Of a stretch of DNA of 64,000 bases, positions 1 through 11,302 are shown one piece after another. The translations under genes and the position numbers were made by a program. The notes below the pieces were generated by a model. That model had not been told where the DNA came from and did no database searches. It saw only the letters and a program-made list of their open reading frames with translations. This DNA is from Desmodesmus armatus (lineage: Eukaryota > Chlorophyta > Chlorophyceae > Sphaeropleales > Scenedesmaceae): NCBI GenBank assembly GCA_007449985.2, contig VIIQ02000254.1, forward strand, positions 54,411-118,410, written 5' to 3'. Position 1 is the stretch's first letter; each line of letters opens with the position of its first letter.

Positions 1-2
1 TG

Positions 3-1362
3 GTGCGCAGAAACCACGATGTATGCCTCCCGGTATGTACCTTTGGAAGGGAGATGATACAGCTGGACCCCCCGGGATGCCAGCCGTTTGCAGGCCCCCG
101 CACCCTGAAGTGGAAATTCAGGATGCTAGCAGTCGGCAACCAAACAGGATATGCAGAGCACTTCCCATTCAAAGTCGGGGACCAGCGTCAAGAAACCTCT
201 TGGTACCGTACCTTCCAAACTGCAGTTTGGGGGGCCCTCGAAGCAGTACCTAACGCCAGTAAGCAGCCAAGAGCCAAGTTCACCAAGCTTGAAGATCTAT
301 ACATGGATGAAGATGCCACTGCAACCCTTGCCAGGTGGGCAAGGAAAGCCAGCAAACGCTTCTGCAAACGCCCCACGGACAACACCCTGGCCATAGTCCT
401 ACCCCGTCCCTTGGCGTATCACACCCCTGCTAGATACTCAGACACAGGAGACATGCGCAGACTGGACTCTGCGGATGACCCCCTTGAGTACGAACAACTG
501 GTGCTTGCACACTCAGCAGCAACTCAATCACTGCGTAGGTCCCAAGCAAACCCGCCACCACTTGCCCACGACTGGAAAGCTTTCCTATACACGGATGGCA
601 GCCACGTGAAAGGGCAGGATATGGAAGGACCGGGAATTGGGGCGGCTGTGCATGTACCCGGAGCGCACAGCCAAACCCTGGCAGTGCACTGCGCCTGGCA
701 AGGCGAGGGAGCAGACGCCACGTGCAACACAATCTGCAGGGCGGAACTGGCAGCCCCACACGTAGCCCTCACTCAGTTTGGCACGACACACACCAGAGTC
801 GATGGCACACTACATGTAGCCACGGACAGTCTGGGATCCATGCACGGACTTGCCAAGATGATCTCTAGGCCTCAAGACCTGACAGAGCATCGGCACCGGC
901 AGGTCCTTGCAGCCTTAGCCAATGCTGTACGGGATCACCCTGGTACGATCCACCTTTGGAAAGTGAAGAGCCACGCTGGCATAATAGGCAATGAGATGGC
1001 GGATGGTACCGCCGTACAGGTGGCCCGCGGGGAACTACCTATTGATGCTCCACCCCCACATACATATGATGTACCGAGTAACTCGCGCATGCAGATGCAT
1101 TGGCCATACAAGGAAGTAGACAAGGAACTGCCATCTGGCGTCACCGTGACAGTCACAAAACCCCTGCCAGACATGCAAGCCGCCCTCAAACAAGAGGCAC
1201 ATGCAGGTGCAAAGCTTGGCAGCGCGCCCAAAGATGGCATATATGCTTCCAGCTGGAGGAGCGTGGCCGACAAACTACATCACCCAGCCAGTCATGCATT
1301 CATGACCAGCTCCAAGGTGGACAGGTACACTCGAAAACATTGGCAAGGCGCCAACCAACCAG
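3..1362 (+). pseudogene. LINE-A polyprotein, RNase H segment
   Basis: An open frame runs from the window edge to the frameshift near 1357. The type I RNase H signature is complete: D198 in YTDGS, E248 in RAELAA, D275 in TDSLGS, H324 in KVKSHAG and D334 in GNEMAD, numbered from the first Met of the frame. These residues normally bind the metals that cleave the RNA strand of RNA/DNA hybrids during retrotransposition. About 190 residues before the domain have no motif I recognise and should be the region after the reverse transcriptase. The frame runs on to 1451 but is nonsense after a 4-bp tandem duplication near 1351-1360. The first Met is unlikely to be a true start, because the protein should continue upstream of the window. 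Confidence 0.8.
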
Positions 1363-1760
1363 TGTCCGCTCTGTGGACAGGAAGACGGAGGGCACCACGC
1401 CATCAGCGGCTGCAAGGAGCTGTCCGCCGCGTACACGCGCCGCCACAATGACGCCGGCACGGAAATTCTGGAAGCTATCAGCAGAGGCAAGGAAGCAGGA
1501 AATGTCTTCTTGTCAGACGTGGGTTACACCAGAAGAAAGGCCCCATCAGAGGTGCCGGAGGGCATGCAGCCACACCGCTTCATGAGGCACATGGACAATC
1601 CGTCCATGTTCCGCCACGACCTTGCGGAGGCCCTTAAAGGATATCGGGACAGCGTTCCCGACATCATCATGCTGAAATACTTCCCCGACAACAACGAGTG
1701 GGTCTTCGACATCGTCGAAATAAAATACTGCAGGGACACGGACCCGATGCCGCAACAGGA

Positions 1761-1766
<6 letters not shown>
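1360..1766 (+). pseudogene. LINE-A polyprotein, CCHC knuckle and PD-ExK nuclease motif
   Basis: This continues the RNase H segment in a different frame. It opens with a zinc knuckle: Cys codons at 1363 and 1372, His at 1393/1396 and Cys at 1411 (CPLCG, then HHAISGC). About 80 residues later comes Pro-Asp (codons 1657 and 1660) followed by D-I-V-E-I-K-Y (Glu at 1717, Lys at 1723), which fits the PD-(D/E)XK restriction-like nuclease fold of R2, CRE and Dualen LINEs. The frame is cut at 1766 by LINE-B and resumes in phase at 3227. The nuclease call rests on motif spacing, not on a profile search. Confidence 0.65.
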
Positions 1767-1795
<29 letters not shown>

Positions 1796-2419
1796 CAGGG
1801 TGGGGTTGGGCAACCGCAACAGCAGCCGCAGCCGCAGCCGGGCCAGGCTGCGAACGAAGGAGCACAGCACCACCAGCAGCAGTCGCAGTCACAGCAGCAG
1901 GTTGGGACACAGCAGCAGCAGCTGCCGACTCCAGACAGCTATCAGCTCGAGTCTTTGTCTCACCTCTTTGTGCAGTGCCCTGTCGCCGTGGCTGTGTGGG
2001 CTTGGTTTGCAGGTGTGTGGCAGAGGGTGCAGCCGGGAGCAGTAGTGGACTTCAGTAGTGTTCGCATCCTGCTGCTGGATGACAGCGCAGTGTGGAAGCC
2101 TCCACCAGCGCTGCAGCAGCTTTGGACATACCTGCGGCTGCTACTGCTAGAGTCCTTCTGGGTGGTTAGGTGTGCCAGCGAGGGCCGGCCGTACGGCAGT
2201 TTTGCAGTCATCCACAGGTTCAGGGCAGCACTGCAGCAGCAGCTCTCACAGGACTGGCTTAGGTCTCAGGGGGACATCCGCCTCAACTCTGGGGTGCCTC
2301 TGTCCTGGCTACGGGGCCGCAACCCCGTCCTGTCGCCAGAGCGGTTTGATGCTAAGTGGCAACAGCAGGGGGTGTTGTACACAGTGGCGGCAGGCATGGG
2401 CCCCCGCCTTGCGTTCTAG
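1767..2419 (+). pseudogene. LINE-B ORF2 C-terminal part (Q-rich linker and zf-RVT-like end)
   Basis: In frame 2 it encodes a glutamine-rich tract, then ESLSHLFVQCP and a Trp-rich stretch (VWAWFAGVW) that match the His-Cys half of the zinc-binding region found at the C-terminus of plant and algal L1 ORF2 proteins. It ends at the family stop after MGPRLAF. It has no start and no RT, so it is a 5'-truncated remnant. The first cysteines of the zinc site are absent because the copy begins inside the Q tract. Confidence 0.8.
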
Positions 2420-3176
2420 AGGGAGGGTGGTCATACGGGGGCTGGGGTGTTCGGGAGCGGGGTTTGGAAAGCGGGAGGGCCTTTTCTGTGTGGGGTTTGT
2501 TGTGCTTCTCGGGTCTTGGCTACGTGTATGCTTTACTCTGTATCATAGTTGTTGTTGTGCCTCTGGAGTGTGTGCGCGTCACACAGGGTGTAAGCGTTTG
2601 GGTTGCTCTCTGGGGGCGGCTGGCCGCTCTGGTGCCTTGCTTGGTTGGCACTGGGGCACCAATGTTAGTGTTTTTGTTGGCTTAGGAGTGGGGCGGATTT
2701 CGCCCTGCATATTGGAGAGGTGTGCTGGTGTGGTGGTGCACCACGCCGGGGGTCTTTGGGCCCTCTGCGCGCTGGCTTTTGTCTAATACAGCGGCCAGCC
2801 CTGTGCTGTGTGGCCGCCGCTTGTTGGTTTTAGGGTGTTTCTTCAGCCCCTCTGTGGGGGGGCTGGCTCTGCACACCGGTGAGGTGTGTAAGTGTGGTGA
2901 CGCATCGGTGGTGCTTTCTCTCGGCTCTGCGTTGACTCGCTTGCGTTAGTGTTGCTCGCATGCTTTGTCCCTTTGCCGTTGCTTTTCTTTAGTCATTTTG
3001 CGGGTGCATGGTCGGGTCCTGGTGTCTGCTTTTTGGCAGGCTGCACGGCGATGTGCCGCCCGTGAGACCATGTGGTGGGGGTGACGGCTTGCGCCCTCTC
3101 AGGGTGGTGCCTGCCAGGTTGCGCCATCCTCTTGCCTGAGCTTTGAGGGGTGGCTTCTGTTGCTTGACTTCGCTCT

Positions 3177-3181
3177 TGTAA
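3177..3181 (+). promoter_or_regulatory. TGTAA polyadenylation signal of LINE-B
   Basis: TGTAA lies 12 nt before the first A of the tail. This is the known green-algal polyadenylation signal. It recurs at the same place in nearly every LINE-B 3' end here, for example 35416-35420. Confidence 0.8.
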
Positions 3182-3192
3182 CTTGCTCACTC

Positions 3193-3226
<34 letters not shown>

Positions 3227-3228
<2 letters not shown>

Positions 3229-3689
3229 AAAGAGCGGCAGCACAACACGCCGCACTGAAAGAACTGATCTTGGCCCACGAGCCCACAGCCACAGTTTACA
3301 TCGTCCCTCTGCTGCTAGGGGCATCAGGCATAATCTACGAGTCCTTCCTGAAAGAAATGCGCGACCTCGGAGTAGGCGGCTCCGCCCTCACATCCCTAGC
3401 TCGACGCCTGCACCACATAGCAGTACGCAACCTCAAACTAATCTGGACACAACGCAGAGCCATCCTCATGGGCCGCAATAAGCGCCCAGGGAAGAAAGGC
3501 AAACGCGACAAGGGACGATGGCCACACAAGCAACACTCCAGGCCTACCCGCCGCAGTACAGCCCAACAAGGCACAAAGCGTCTCCTCGTCAGGTCAGAGC
3601 CGGACCACAGGAAACGTCGCAAAAAGTACACTTTACACCCCCTCCATGCCCTCGGGCTGGAGGGGTCAGGTGGGGGTGTGGAAGTCTAG
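3227..3689 (+). pseudogene. LINE-A polyprotein, C-terminal end after the LINE-B insertion
   Basis: This continues the nuclease-domain frame (ERAAAQHAALKEL onward) directly after the TSD and runs to the stop at 3687-3689. It includes a hydrophobic stretch (YIVPLLLGASGIIYESF) and a strongly basic C-terminus rich in Arg and Lys that could contact nucleic acid. That the two halves meet in one frame supports both the TSD and the reading frame. Confidence 0.75.
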
Positions 3690-3771
3690 CATGCTAGACA
3701 TGCACACCCCTCTTGCCTTAACGTTACGCCAGTGGTTCGCCATAGGCGTAGTTACTTACTTACTTACTTAC
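3690..3771 (+). repeat. LINE-A 3' UTR with terminal (TTAC)5
   Basis: A short UTR ends in five TTAC units (3752-3771), directly against the satellite. A simple-repeat 3' end instead of poly(A) is usual for several LINE clades. Confidence 0.7.
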
Positions 3772-4504
3772 AAGCGTACCAACATGCACCCCAACTGAGT
3801 CCCAAAAGGGTGCGTAGTGGTAGGTTGGTGTCGGCGGATGCCGCGTTGTGATGGTGCCCAGCGGTGGTGGTCCGCAAAAAGTCATCTGGTTGGCTCCGGT
3901 GAAAGACAAAAATAGTGTCTTCAAGCGTACCATAAAGCACCCCAATTGAGTCACGGAGCGGCGCATAGCGGTGGGTTGGTGTCGGCGGATGCCGCGTAGC
4001 GGTGCGCAGCGGTGGTGGTCCGCAAAAATCATCCTGTTGGCTCTTGTCAAAAACAAAAATAGTGTCTTCAAGAGTACCAACATGCACCCCAAATGAGTCC
4101 CAAAGGCGCGCGTAGCGGTGGGTTGGTGTCGGCGGATGCCGCGTAACGGTGCGCAACGGTGGCGGTCCGCAAAAAAACATTGGTTGGCTCTGGTGAAAGA
4201 CAAAAATAGTGTCTTCAAGTGTACCAACATGCACCCCAATTGAGTCACGGAGCTGTGCGGAGTGGTGGGTTGGTGTCGGCGGATGCCGCATGATGGTGCG
4301 CAGCGGTGGTGGTCCGCAAAAAAATTTGGTTGGCTCTAATCAAAAACAAAAGTAGTGTCTTCAAGCGTACCAACATGCACCCCAACTGAGTCCCAAAAGG
4401 GCGCGTATTGGTAGGTTGGTGTCGGCGGATGCCGCGTTGTGATGGTGCCCAGCGGTGGTGGTCCGCAAAAAAACCTTTGGTTGGCTCCGGTGAAAGACAA
4501 AAAT

Positions 4505-4882
4505 GCGTTGGTGTTGCGCGCATGCTTTGTCCCTTTGCCGTTTTTTTTTTTTTTTTTTTTTGGAGTGAGCAAGTTACAAGAGCGAAGTCAAGCAACAGAA
4601 GCCACCCCTCAAAGCTCAGGCAAGAGGATGGCGCAACCTGGCAGGCCTTTGCCGTTGCTTTTCTCTAGTCATTTTGCGGGTGCATGGTCGGGTCCTGGTG
4701 TCTGCTTTTTGGCAGGCTGCACTGCGACGTGCCGCCCGTGAGACCATGTGGTGGGGGTGTCGGCTTGCGCCCTCAAAGGGTGGTGCCTGCCAGGTTGCGC
4801 CATCCTCTTGCCTGAGCTTTGAGGGGTGGCTTCTGTTGCTTGACTTCGCTCTTGTAACTTGCTCACTCCAAAAACAAAAAAA
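4505..4882 (+). mobile_element. LINE-B 3'-end fragment in the satellite, itself hit by a second LINE-B
   Basis: The end of the LINE-B 3' UTR with a tail interrupted by one C. The TSD AGACAAAAAT is at 4495-4504 and 4883-4892. A minus-strand LINE-B piece (4541-4645) is nested inside. Confidence 0.85.
4541..4645 (-). mobile_element. Nested LINE-B 3' fragment, inverted
   Basis: A poly(T) run (4541-4561), then ~84 bp of LINE-B 3' end in reverse. The TSD CCTTTGCCG is at 4532-4540 and 4646-4654 within the host LINE-B fragment. Confidence 0.85.
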
Positions 4883-5482
4883 AGACAAAAATAGTGTCTT
4901 CAAGCGTACCAACATGCACCCCAATTGAGTCACGGAGCGGCGGTGGTGGTCCGCAAAAAATCATCTGGTTGGCTCTAATCAAAAAAAAAGTAGTGTCTTC
5001 AAGCGTACCAACATGCACCCCAACTGAGTCCCAAAAGGGTGCGTAGTGGTAGGTTGGTGTCGGTGGATGCCGCGTTGTGATGGTGCCCAGCGGTGGTGGT
5101 CCGCAAAAAGTCATCTGGTTGGCTCCGGTGAAAGACAAAAATAGTGTCTTCAAGCGTACCATAAAGCACCCCAATTGAGTCACGGACCGGCGCATAGCGG
5201 TGGGTTGGTGTCGGCGGATGCCGCGTAGCGGTGCTCAGCGGTGGTGGTCCGCAAAAATCATCCTGTTGGCTCTTGTCAAAAACAAAAATAGTGTCTTCAA
5301 GAGTACCAACATGCACCCCAAATGAGTCCCAAAGGCGCGCGTAGCGGTGGGTTGGTGTCGGCGGATGCCGCGTAACGGTGCGCAACGGTGGCGGTCCGCA
5401 AAAAAACATTGGTTGGCTCTGGTGAAAGACAAAAATAGTGTCTTCAAGTGTACCAACATGCACCCCAATTGAGTCACGGAGC

Positions 5483-5640
5483 CCACGGAGTGAGACCATG
5501 TGGTGGGGGTGTCGGCTTGCGCCCTCACAGGGTGGTGCCTGCCAGGTTGCGCCATCCTCTTGCCTGAGCTTTGAGGGGTGGCTTCTGTTGCTTGACTTCG
5601 CTCTTGTAACTTGCTCACTCCAAAAAAAAAAAAAAAAAAA
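5483..5640 (+). mobile_element. LINE-B 3' fragment (~150 bp)
   Basis: It is clearly LINE-B from the TGAGACCATG block (about 5491) through TGTAA to 19 A (5622-5640). The TSD GTCACGGAGC lies at 5473-5482 and 5641-5650 in the satellite. A few bases after the left TSD are filler or a repeat of CACGGAG. Confidence 0.85.
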
Positions 5641-6053
5641 GTCACGGAGCTGTGCGGACTGGTGGGTTGGTGTCGGCGGATGCCGCATGATGGTGCGCAG
5701 CGGTGGTGGTCCGCAAAAAAATTTGGTTGGCTCTAATCAAAAACAAAAGTAGTGTCTTCAAGCGTACCAACATGCACCCCAACTGAGTCCCAAAAAGGCG
5801 CGTAGTGGTGGGTGGTGTCGGCGGATGTCGCGTTGTGATGGTGCCCAGCGGTGGTGGTCCGCAAAAAAACATTGGTTGGCTCTGGTGAAAAACAAAAATA
5901 GTGTCTTTAAGTGTACCAACATGCACCCCAATTGAGTCACGGAGCTGTGCGGAGTGGTGGGTTGGTGTCGGCGGATGCCGCATCATGGTGCGCAGCGGTG
6001 GTGGTCCGCAAAAAAATTTGGTTGGCTCTAATCAAAAACAAAAGTAGTGTCTT

Positions 6054-6184
6054 CAAGCCTCGTAACTTGATGGAAGGAATGCGCACATTAAACGCAATTG
6101 CTTTGCATAAGAACCGCTGCACACGAGCGCGTCTGCTTGGGCTGAGCCGGCGAAACCCCCAGAGAATCATCGTCCACCCCCCTG
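6054..6184 (+). mobile_element. TDR-E right-end remnant
   Basis: The last ~130 bp of the 712-bp TDR-E terminal repeat, ending in CCCCCCTG and followed by AATAGTGTC exactly as at 17454. The left edge joins satellite to element at a shared CAAGC. Best read as a copy of the TDR-E/satellite junction after an internal deletion. Confidence 0.8.
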
Positions 6185-6486
6185 AATAGTGTCTTCAAGC
6201 GTACCAACATGCACCCCAATTGAGTCACGGAGCGGCACATAGCGGTGGGTTGGTGTCGGCGGATGCCGCGTGATGGTGCGCAGCGGTGGTGGTCCGCAAA
6301 AAATCATCTGGTTGGCTCTAATCAAAAACAAAAGTAGTGTCTTCAAGCGTACCAACATGCACCCCAACTGAGTCCCAAAACGGCGCGTATTGGTAGGTTG
6401 GTGTCGGCGGATGCCGCGTTGTGATGGTGCCCAGCGGTGGTGGTCCGCAAAAAAACCTTTGGTTGGCTCCGGTGAAAGACAAAAAT

Positions 6487-6781
6487 GCGTTGGTGTTGCT
6501 CGCATGCTTTGTCCCTGTGCCGTTGCTTTTTTTTTGTTTTTTTTTTGTGCTCTCCTTTGCTTTTCTCCAGTCATTTTGCGGGTGCATGGTCGGGTCCTGG
6601 TGTCTGCTTTTTGGCAGGCTGCACTGCGACGTGCCGCCCGTGAGACCATGTGGTGGGGGTGTCGGCTTGCGCCCTCAAAGGGTGGTGCCTGCCAGGTTGC
6701 GCCATCCTCTTGCCTGAGCTTTGAGGGGTGGCTTCTGTTGCTTGACTTCGCTCTTGTAACTTGCTCACTCCAAAAAAAAAG
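6487..6781 (+). mobile_element. LINE-B 3' fragment, duplicate of the insertion at 4505
   Basis: It has the same target site and TSD (AGACAAAAAT at 6477-6486 and 6782-6791) and the same 5' truncation point as 4505-4882. The two therefore come from one insertion copied with the satellite. Near 6528-6558 it has its own interrupted T-run in place of the nested inverted piece. Confidence 0.8.
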
Positions 6782-8376
6782 AGACAAAAATAGTGTCTTC
6801 AAGCGTACCAACATGCACCCCAATTGAGTCACGGAGCGGCGGTGGTGGTCCGCAAAAAATCATCTGGTTGGCTCTAATCAAAAACAAAAGTAGTGTCTTC
6901 AAGCGTACCAACATGCACCCCAACTGAGTCCCAAAAGGGTGCGTAGTGGTAGGTTGGTGTCGGCGGATGCCGCGTTGTGATGGTGCCCAGCGGTGGTGGT
7001 CCGCAAAAAGTCATCTGGTTGGCTCCGGTGAAAGACAAAAATAGTGTCTTCAAGCGTACCATAAAGCACCCCAATTGAGTCACGGAGCGGCGCATAGCGG
7101 TGGGTTGGTGTCGGCGGATGCCGCGTAGCGGTGCGCAGCGGTGGTGGTCCGCAAAAATCATCCTGTTGGCTCTTGTCAAAAACAAAAATAGTGTCTTCAA
7201 GAGTACCAACATGCACCCCAAATGAGTCCCAAAGGCGCGCGTAGCGGTGGGTTGGTGTCGGCGGATGCCGCGTAACGGTGCGCAACGGTGGCGGTCCGCA
7301 AAAAAACATTGGTTGGCTCTGGTGAAAGACAAAAATAGTGTCTTCAAGTGTACCAACATGAACCCCAATTGAGTCACGGAGCTGTGCGGAGTGGTGGGTT
7401 GGTGTCGGCGGATGCCGCATGATGGTGCGCAGCGGTGGTGGTCCGCAAAAAAATTTGGTTGGCTCTAATCAAAAACAAAGTAGTGTCTTCAAGCGTACCA
7501 ACATGCACCCCCACTGAGTCCCAAAAGGGTGCGTAGTGGTAGGTTGGTGTCGGCGGATGCCGCGTTGTGATGGTGCCCAGCGGTGGTGGTCCGCAAAAAG
7601 TCATCTGGTTGGCTCCGGTGAAAGACAAAAATAGTGTCTTCAAGCGTACCATAAAGCACCCCAATTGAGTCACGGAGCGGCGCATAGCGGTGGGTTGGTG
7701 TCGGCGGATGCCGCGTAGCGGTGCGCAGCGGTGGTGGTCCGCAAAAATCATCCTGTTGGCTCTTGTCAAAAACAAAAATAGTGTCTTCAAGAGTACCAAC
7801 ATGCACCCCAAATGAGTCCCAAAGGCGCGCGTAGTGGTGGGTTGGTGTCGGCGGATGCCGCGTAACGGTGCGCAACGGTGGCGGTCCGCAAAAAAACATT
7901 GGTTGGCTCTGGTGAAAGACAAAAATAGTGTCTTCAAGTGTACCAACATGAACCCCAATTGAGTCACGGAGCTGTGCGGAGTGGTGGGTTGGTGTCGGCG
8001 GATGCCGCATGATGGTGCGCAGCGGTGGTGGTCCGCAAAAAAATTTGGTTGGCTCTCATCAAAAACAAAAGTAGTGTCTTCAAGCGTACCAACATGCACC
8101 CCAACTGAGTCCCAAAACGGCGCGTATTGGTAGGTTGGTGTCGGCGGATGCCGCGTTGTGATGGTGCCCAGCGGTGGTGGTCCGCAAAAAAACCTTTGGT
8201 TGGCTCCGGTGAAAGACAAAAATAGTGTCTTCAAGCGTACCAACATGCACCCCAATTGAGTCACGGAGCGGCGCATAGCGGTGGGTTGGTGTCGGCGGAT
8301 GCCGCGTGATGGTGCGCAGCGGTGGTGGTCCGCAAAAAATCATCTGGTTGGCTCTAATCAAAAACAAAAGTAGTGA

Positions 8377-9066
8377 AGTGCGATGCAAAAAGAATTTCGT
8401 GACAGCTGGGGCTGGCATTTTGTCCAGACGCGGCTTGTTCCGGCCAAAGGCTTGCAAACGGTTTCGTTTCAGCTGGTCCCTACCCCCTGTAGTGCCTGTC
8501 AGAGCCAGTTGGTCCAGTGCACAGAGCAGGCCGTTGAATTCGTTAAAGTAACACTTTTACCGGTGTCACACTTTGACCAGAGCCGGTAGCTATTACAGCC
8601 ACTCAGCTTGCAGACAATGGGCAGCACTGCACAGTACACACATATTACTGCAAAATTGCTGCAGCAGGGGAGGGTGCTGCCTTGAGAAAGCAAGAGAACT
8701 GCTGTCCCAAAGTTTTCTACCTGTCGAAAACAGACTATGGAGCCGTGCGGTGCTTAGCACGCGAAGCAGGCCGTGCAAAGCGGTAAGCAGGTGCACAGAG
8801 ACATCAGAAAGTCGTCCAAACCGGCAGCATGCACAGCTGCGGACCATGCTGGCAACAAATGTAATTATTCCAGGCAGTTGCAGCCACTGCCAGACCCTCA
8901 AATCCGCCGCAAGGCCGTTCGGAGAATGTCGCAACAAGGGACCCCCGCAAAAGGCTATTACTCCCAATATAAAGCCTTTCAGCACAAACTGAGCACAGTT
9001 CCGCATGCCCAAACAGCTCTATTTTGCGTGTACGTGAGGGCCTCCACATTCTTTTTGCATCGCACT
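8377..9066. repeat. TDR-C left terminal repeat (690 bp)
   Basis: It begins AGTGCGATGC and ends GCATCGCACT. TGTAA at 8860-8864 could act as a polyadenylation signal if this is an LTR. No credible gene. Confidence 0.8.
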
Positions 9067-10891
9067 GATGAAGTGCCAAATCACAGCCGTCGCAAACATT
9101 GGATGTGCCGGCATGGCATCATGCACCAATCACCCCAACTAGAATACACACCACAATTGAGGCGTATCCAGTGGCTTGTGCGCAAATGCACCAACATTGA
9201 AATTTGGCTCAGAAGCCCCCTTGCCCAAAACAGGGTATGATGACACATGTGTGCGTACAACACAGCAGCAAGCTTTTTTTGCTGGCCCCATAGCCAGTAC
9301 ATATGCAACAATGACAACCTCCTTTGCATCCTGCTACAACAACAAAATCTGGGCCCTTCTGCAGGCCACAGTGCCGGGTCACTGCCCAAGCCGCCACCAA
9401 GTGCTGCACAGCACTGCACACCCTCTAGCAAGGAGGGGCAGGCACATGAACAACCTGACAGCTGCAGATGCTGACCCACACAACACCCACAATCTGCATT
9501 GGGTTGCGCCTGAACTGGAAGGCTCCATGCAGCTTGATGCCAAGGCGAACTCCAACCCCCCTTCGGGCAGGGCACCTGCAGGTAGCAGCAGCATACGGGA
9601 CCTCAGTCAGCAAGGGAGGCAAGAACGGCTGCTCAAGACTGGGTGAGTAGACACCCTTGGGGGCACACAAGCAGAAAGGCATGCTGCCATCAACGGCCGC
9701 TGCATGGCAGAGCCCCACCTCTGCGCAAACTTGCAACATGCAGGTTCTGACACCTGAAGCTGCACTGCCACAATGGCATACATGCCAAGCTCTGCTGTGT
9801 CTGGCAGGCGTCTGTTGCTGCACATTGCCACCACCACATGTCGTAGCTAGCACGCACAGCCCGCGCAATGCTCTACTGCTGCGCATCACTCGCTTCTGCA
9901 AGGGGCAATGAATCTGCAGCTGGCCAAAGTATGCATCCTGTTGCGCGCGCATGTATGCGCTGCAGTGGACTTACATTGTGGTGCAAGCCAACCCCCTGGG
10001 CCAGCTAGTTGCCTGCAGCTGGCCCTGCAGATGCCTTGCACGTGTGCGGCGCCACTGTGCTCCCATCAACCTCGCTGCAAACACACAGACAAACACAGTC
10101 ACCTGAGTGGCACTGGCTGCTGATGATCTGTGACATGCACGCTGCGTCTGCAACAAGAGGTCTCTATAGTGTGCTGGCTGGGGCCAGGGGTTCAATGGAG
10201 CCGTTGCTGCTGCTGTCACATGCTGCATCAGTTGTGATGTGGAGATCAAGGGAGCTGCTGACAGTCACTAGGCTGCAAGACAGCTGCTCTGTGGCTGTAA
10301 TTCCAGGACATGCAATCTGTACGTCATGAGGAGCATATAAGGGACGCCATTGCATGCTTTAGCAGTGCCACTTGCTTACCTGCTGCCGCACAGCTGGCCG
10401 ATGCTCCAGATTGCACCTCTGCTGCTGCAATGCCAGTGAGGCTCAGCTTGCCCTGATCAGCCTGCTTCTTGAAACACGTACTCCCTCCAAATCATTTGAG
10501 GGGCCTGCTGACTCCAGGAGTTCCCTCTGTGTGCTGCAGCAGCTCCAGGCTGCAACCCTGGCTTGTGCTGTTCCCCGATGCCAGCCTGTCATCCTGTCTG
10601 AGCTGTGCTGGGGCTGCTGGGCTTGTTTTACATTGACTCTGTCATAACGATCGCTATTTCGTCTAAGACACTGCGTTTGCGCTCAACATACAGAAGGGGG
10701 CTGTGCTGCACCCCAGATCTCAGCACCAACAGTAGACCAGCGGTGCCGCAGAGCACGATCCAGGCCTCAAACCCCGCTCAAACAAAAACTTACAAATGCA
10801 TCTAAATGATGGAGGAGTTGCAGGGCCAGCAAAACAGCCAATCGGGAATGGCAAGTCAAAACTCAAGACCGGCCGTTACAGGTCCCGCATC
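9067..10891. other. TDR-C internal region, no recognisable gene
   Basis: This 1.8-kb unique sequence is rich in TGC/GCA. Open frames reach 175 codons on the minus strand (9425-9952) and 156 on the plus strand (9176-9646), but they overlap on both strands and show no motif I know, so I call no CDS. It begins GATG and ends CATC, a 4-bp inverted match. It could be captured host sequence or the non-coding body of a non-autonomous element. Confidence 0.5.
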
Positions 10892-11302
10892 AGTGCGATG
10901 CAAAAAGAATTTCGTGACAGCTGGGGCTGGCATTTTGTCCAGACGCGGCTTGCTCCGGCCAAAGGCTTGCAAACGGTTTCGTTTCAGCTGGTCCCTACCC
11001 CCTGTAGTGCCTGTCAGAGCCAGTTGGTCCAGTGCACAGAGCAGGCCGTTGAATTCGTTAAAGTAACACTTTTACCGGTGTCACACTTTGACCAGAGCCG
11101 GTAGCTATTACAGCCACTCAGCTTGCAGACAATGGGCAGCACTGCACAGTACACACATATTACTGCAAAATTGCTGCAGCAGGGGAGGGTGCTGCCTTGA
11201 GAAAGCAAGAGAACTGCTGTCCCAAAGTTTTCTACCTGTCGAAAACAGACTATGGAGCCGTGCGGTGCTTAGCACGCGAAGCAGGCCGTGCAAAGCGGTA
11301 AG

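Larger units (their letters stand above)
1767..3226 (+). mobile_element. LINE-B copy 1, 5'-truncated, nested in LINE-A
   Basis: The copy starts inside the CAG-rich region of LINE-B ORF2, runs through the ORF2 stop at 2417-2419 and a ~775-bp 3' UTR, and ends in 33 A. The 9-bp TSD GGAAAGAGC lies at 1758-1766 and 3227-3235. Removing the insert and one TSD restores the LINE-A frame, so the history is clear: LINE-A was present first, then LINE-B landed in it. Confidence 0.92.
1..3771 (+). mobile_element. LINE-A: 3' part of a Dualen/RandI-like non-LTR retrotransposon, split by a nested LINE-B
   Basis: The 5' end lies outside the window. In order, the visible part encodes an RNase H domain, a CCHC zinc knuckle, a PD-(D/E)XK-type nuclease motif and a basic C-terminus, then a short 3' UTR and a (TTAC)5 tail. 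RNase H plus a restriction-like nuclease at the C-terminus is the arrangement described for Dualen/RandI elements of Chlamydomonas; their APE and RT domains would lie upstream and are not seen. A 1460-bp LINE-B copy at 1767-3226 interrupts the coding region and is flanked by a 9-bp TSD. The copy is dead: it has a frameshift near 1357 as well as the insertion. The clade assignment is inferred from domain order only. Confidence 0.75.
3772..8375 (+). repeat. 147-bp satellite, array block 1
   Basis: The anchor AGTGTCTTCAAG recurs every 146-147 bp (3914, 4061, 4208, 4354). Four monomer types, distinguished by the base runs after CACCCC, repeat in order with a ~590-bp period; for example the unit at 6899 recurs at 7489. 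The block is interrupted by four LINE-B pieces and a TDR-E remnant. There is no believable gene: the long minus-strand frames exist because 147 is divisible by 3. Confidence 0.95.

Noticed and set aside
2356..2685. 109-codon hydrophobic ORF overlapping the LINE-B ORF2 end and 3' UTR, seen in several copies
   Set aside because: The copies are too similar to show constraint, and it is another frame of known coding plus UTR.
3772..8375. CRISPR-like regular repetition
   Set aside because: Whole monomers are repeated with no unique spacers, and the context is eukaryotic retroelements.
9176..9952. Open frames of 156-175 codons in the TDR-C body
   Set aside because: They overlap on both strands, lack motifs and have low-complexity GC-rich codons.
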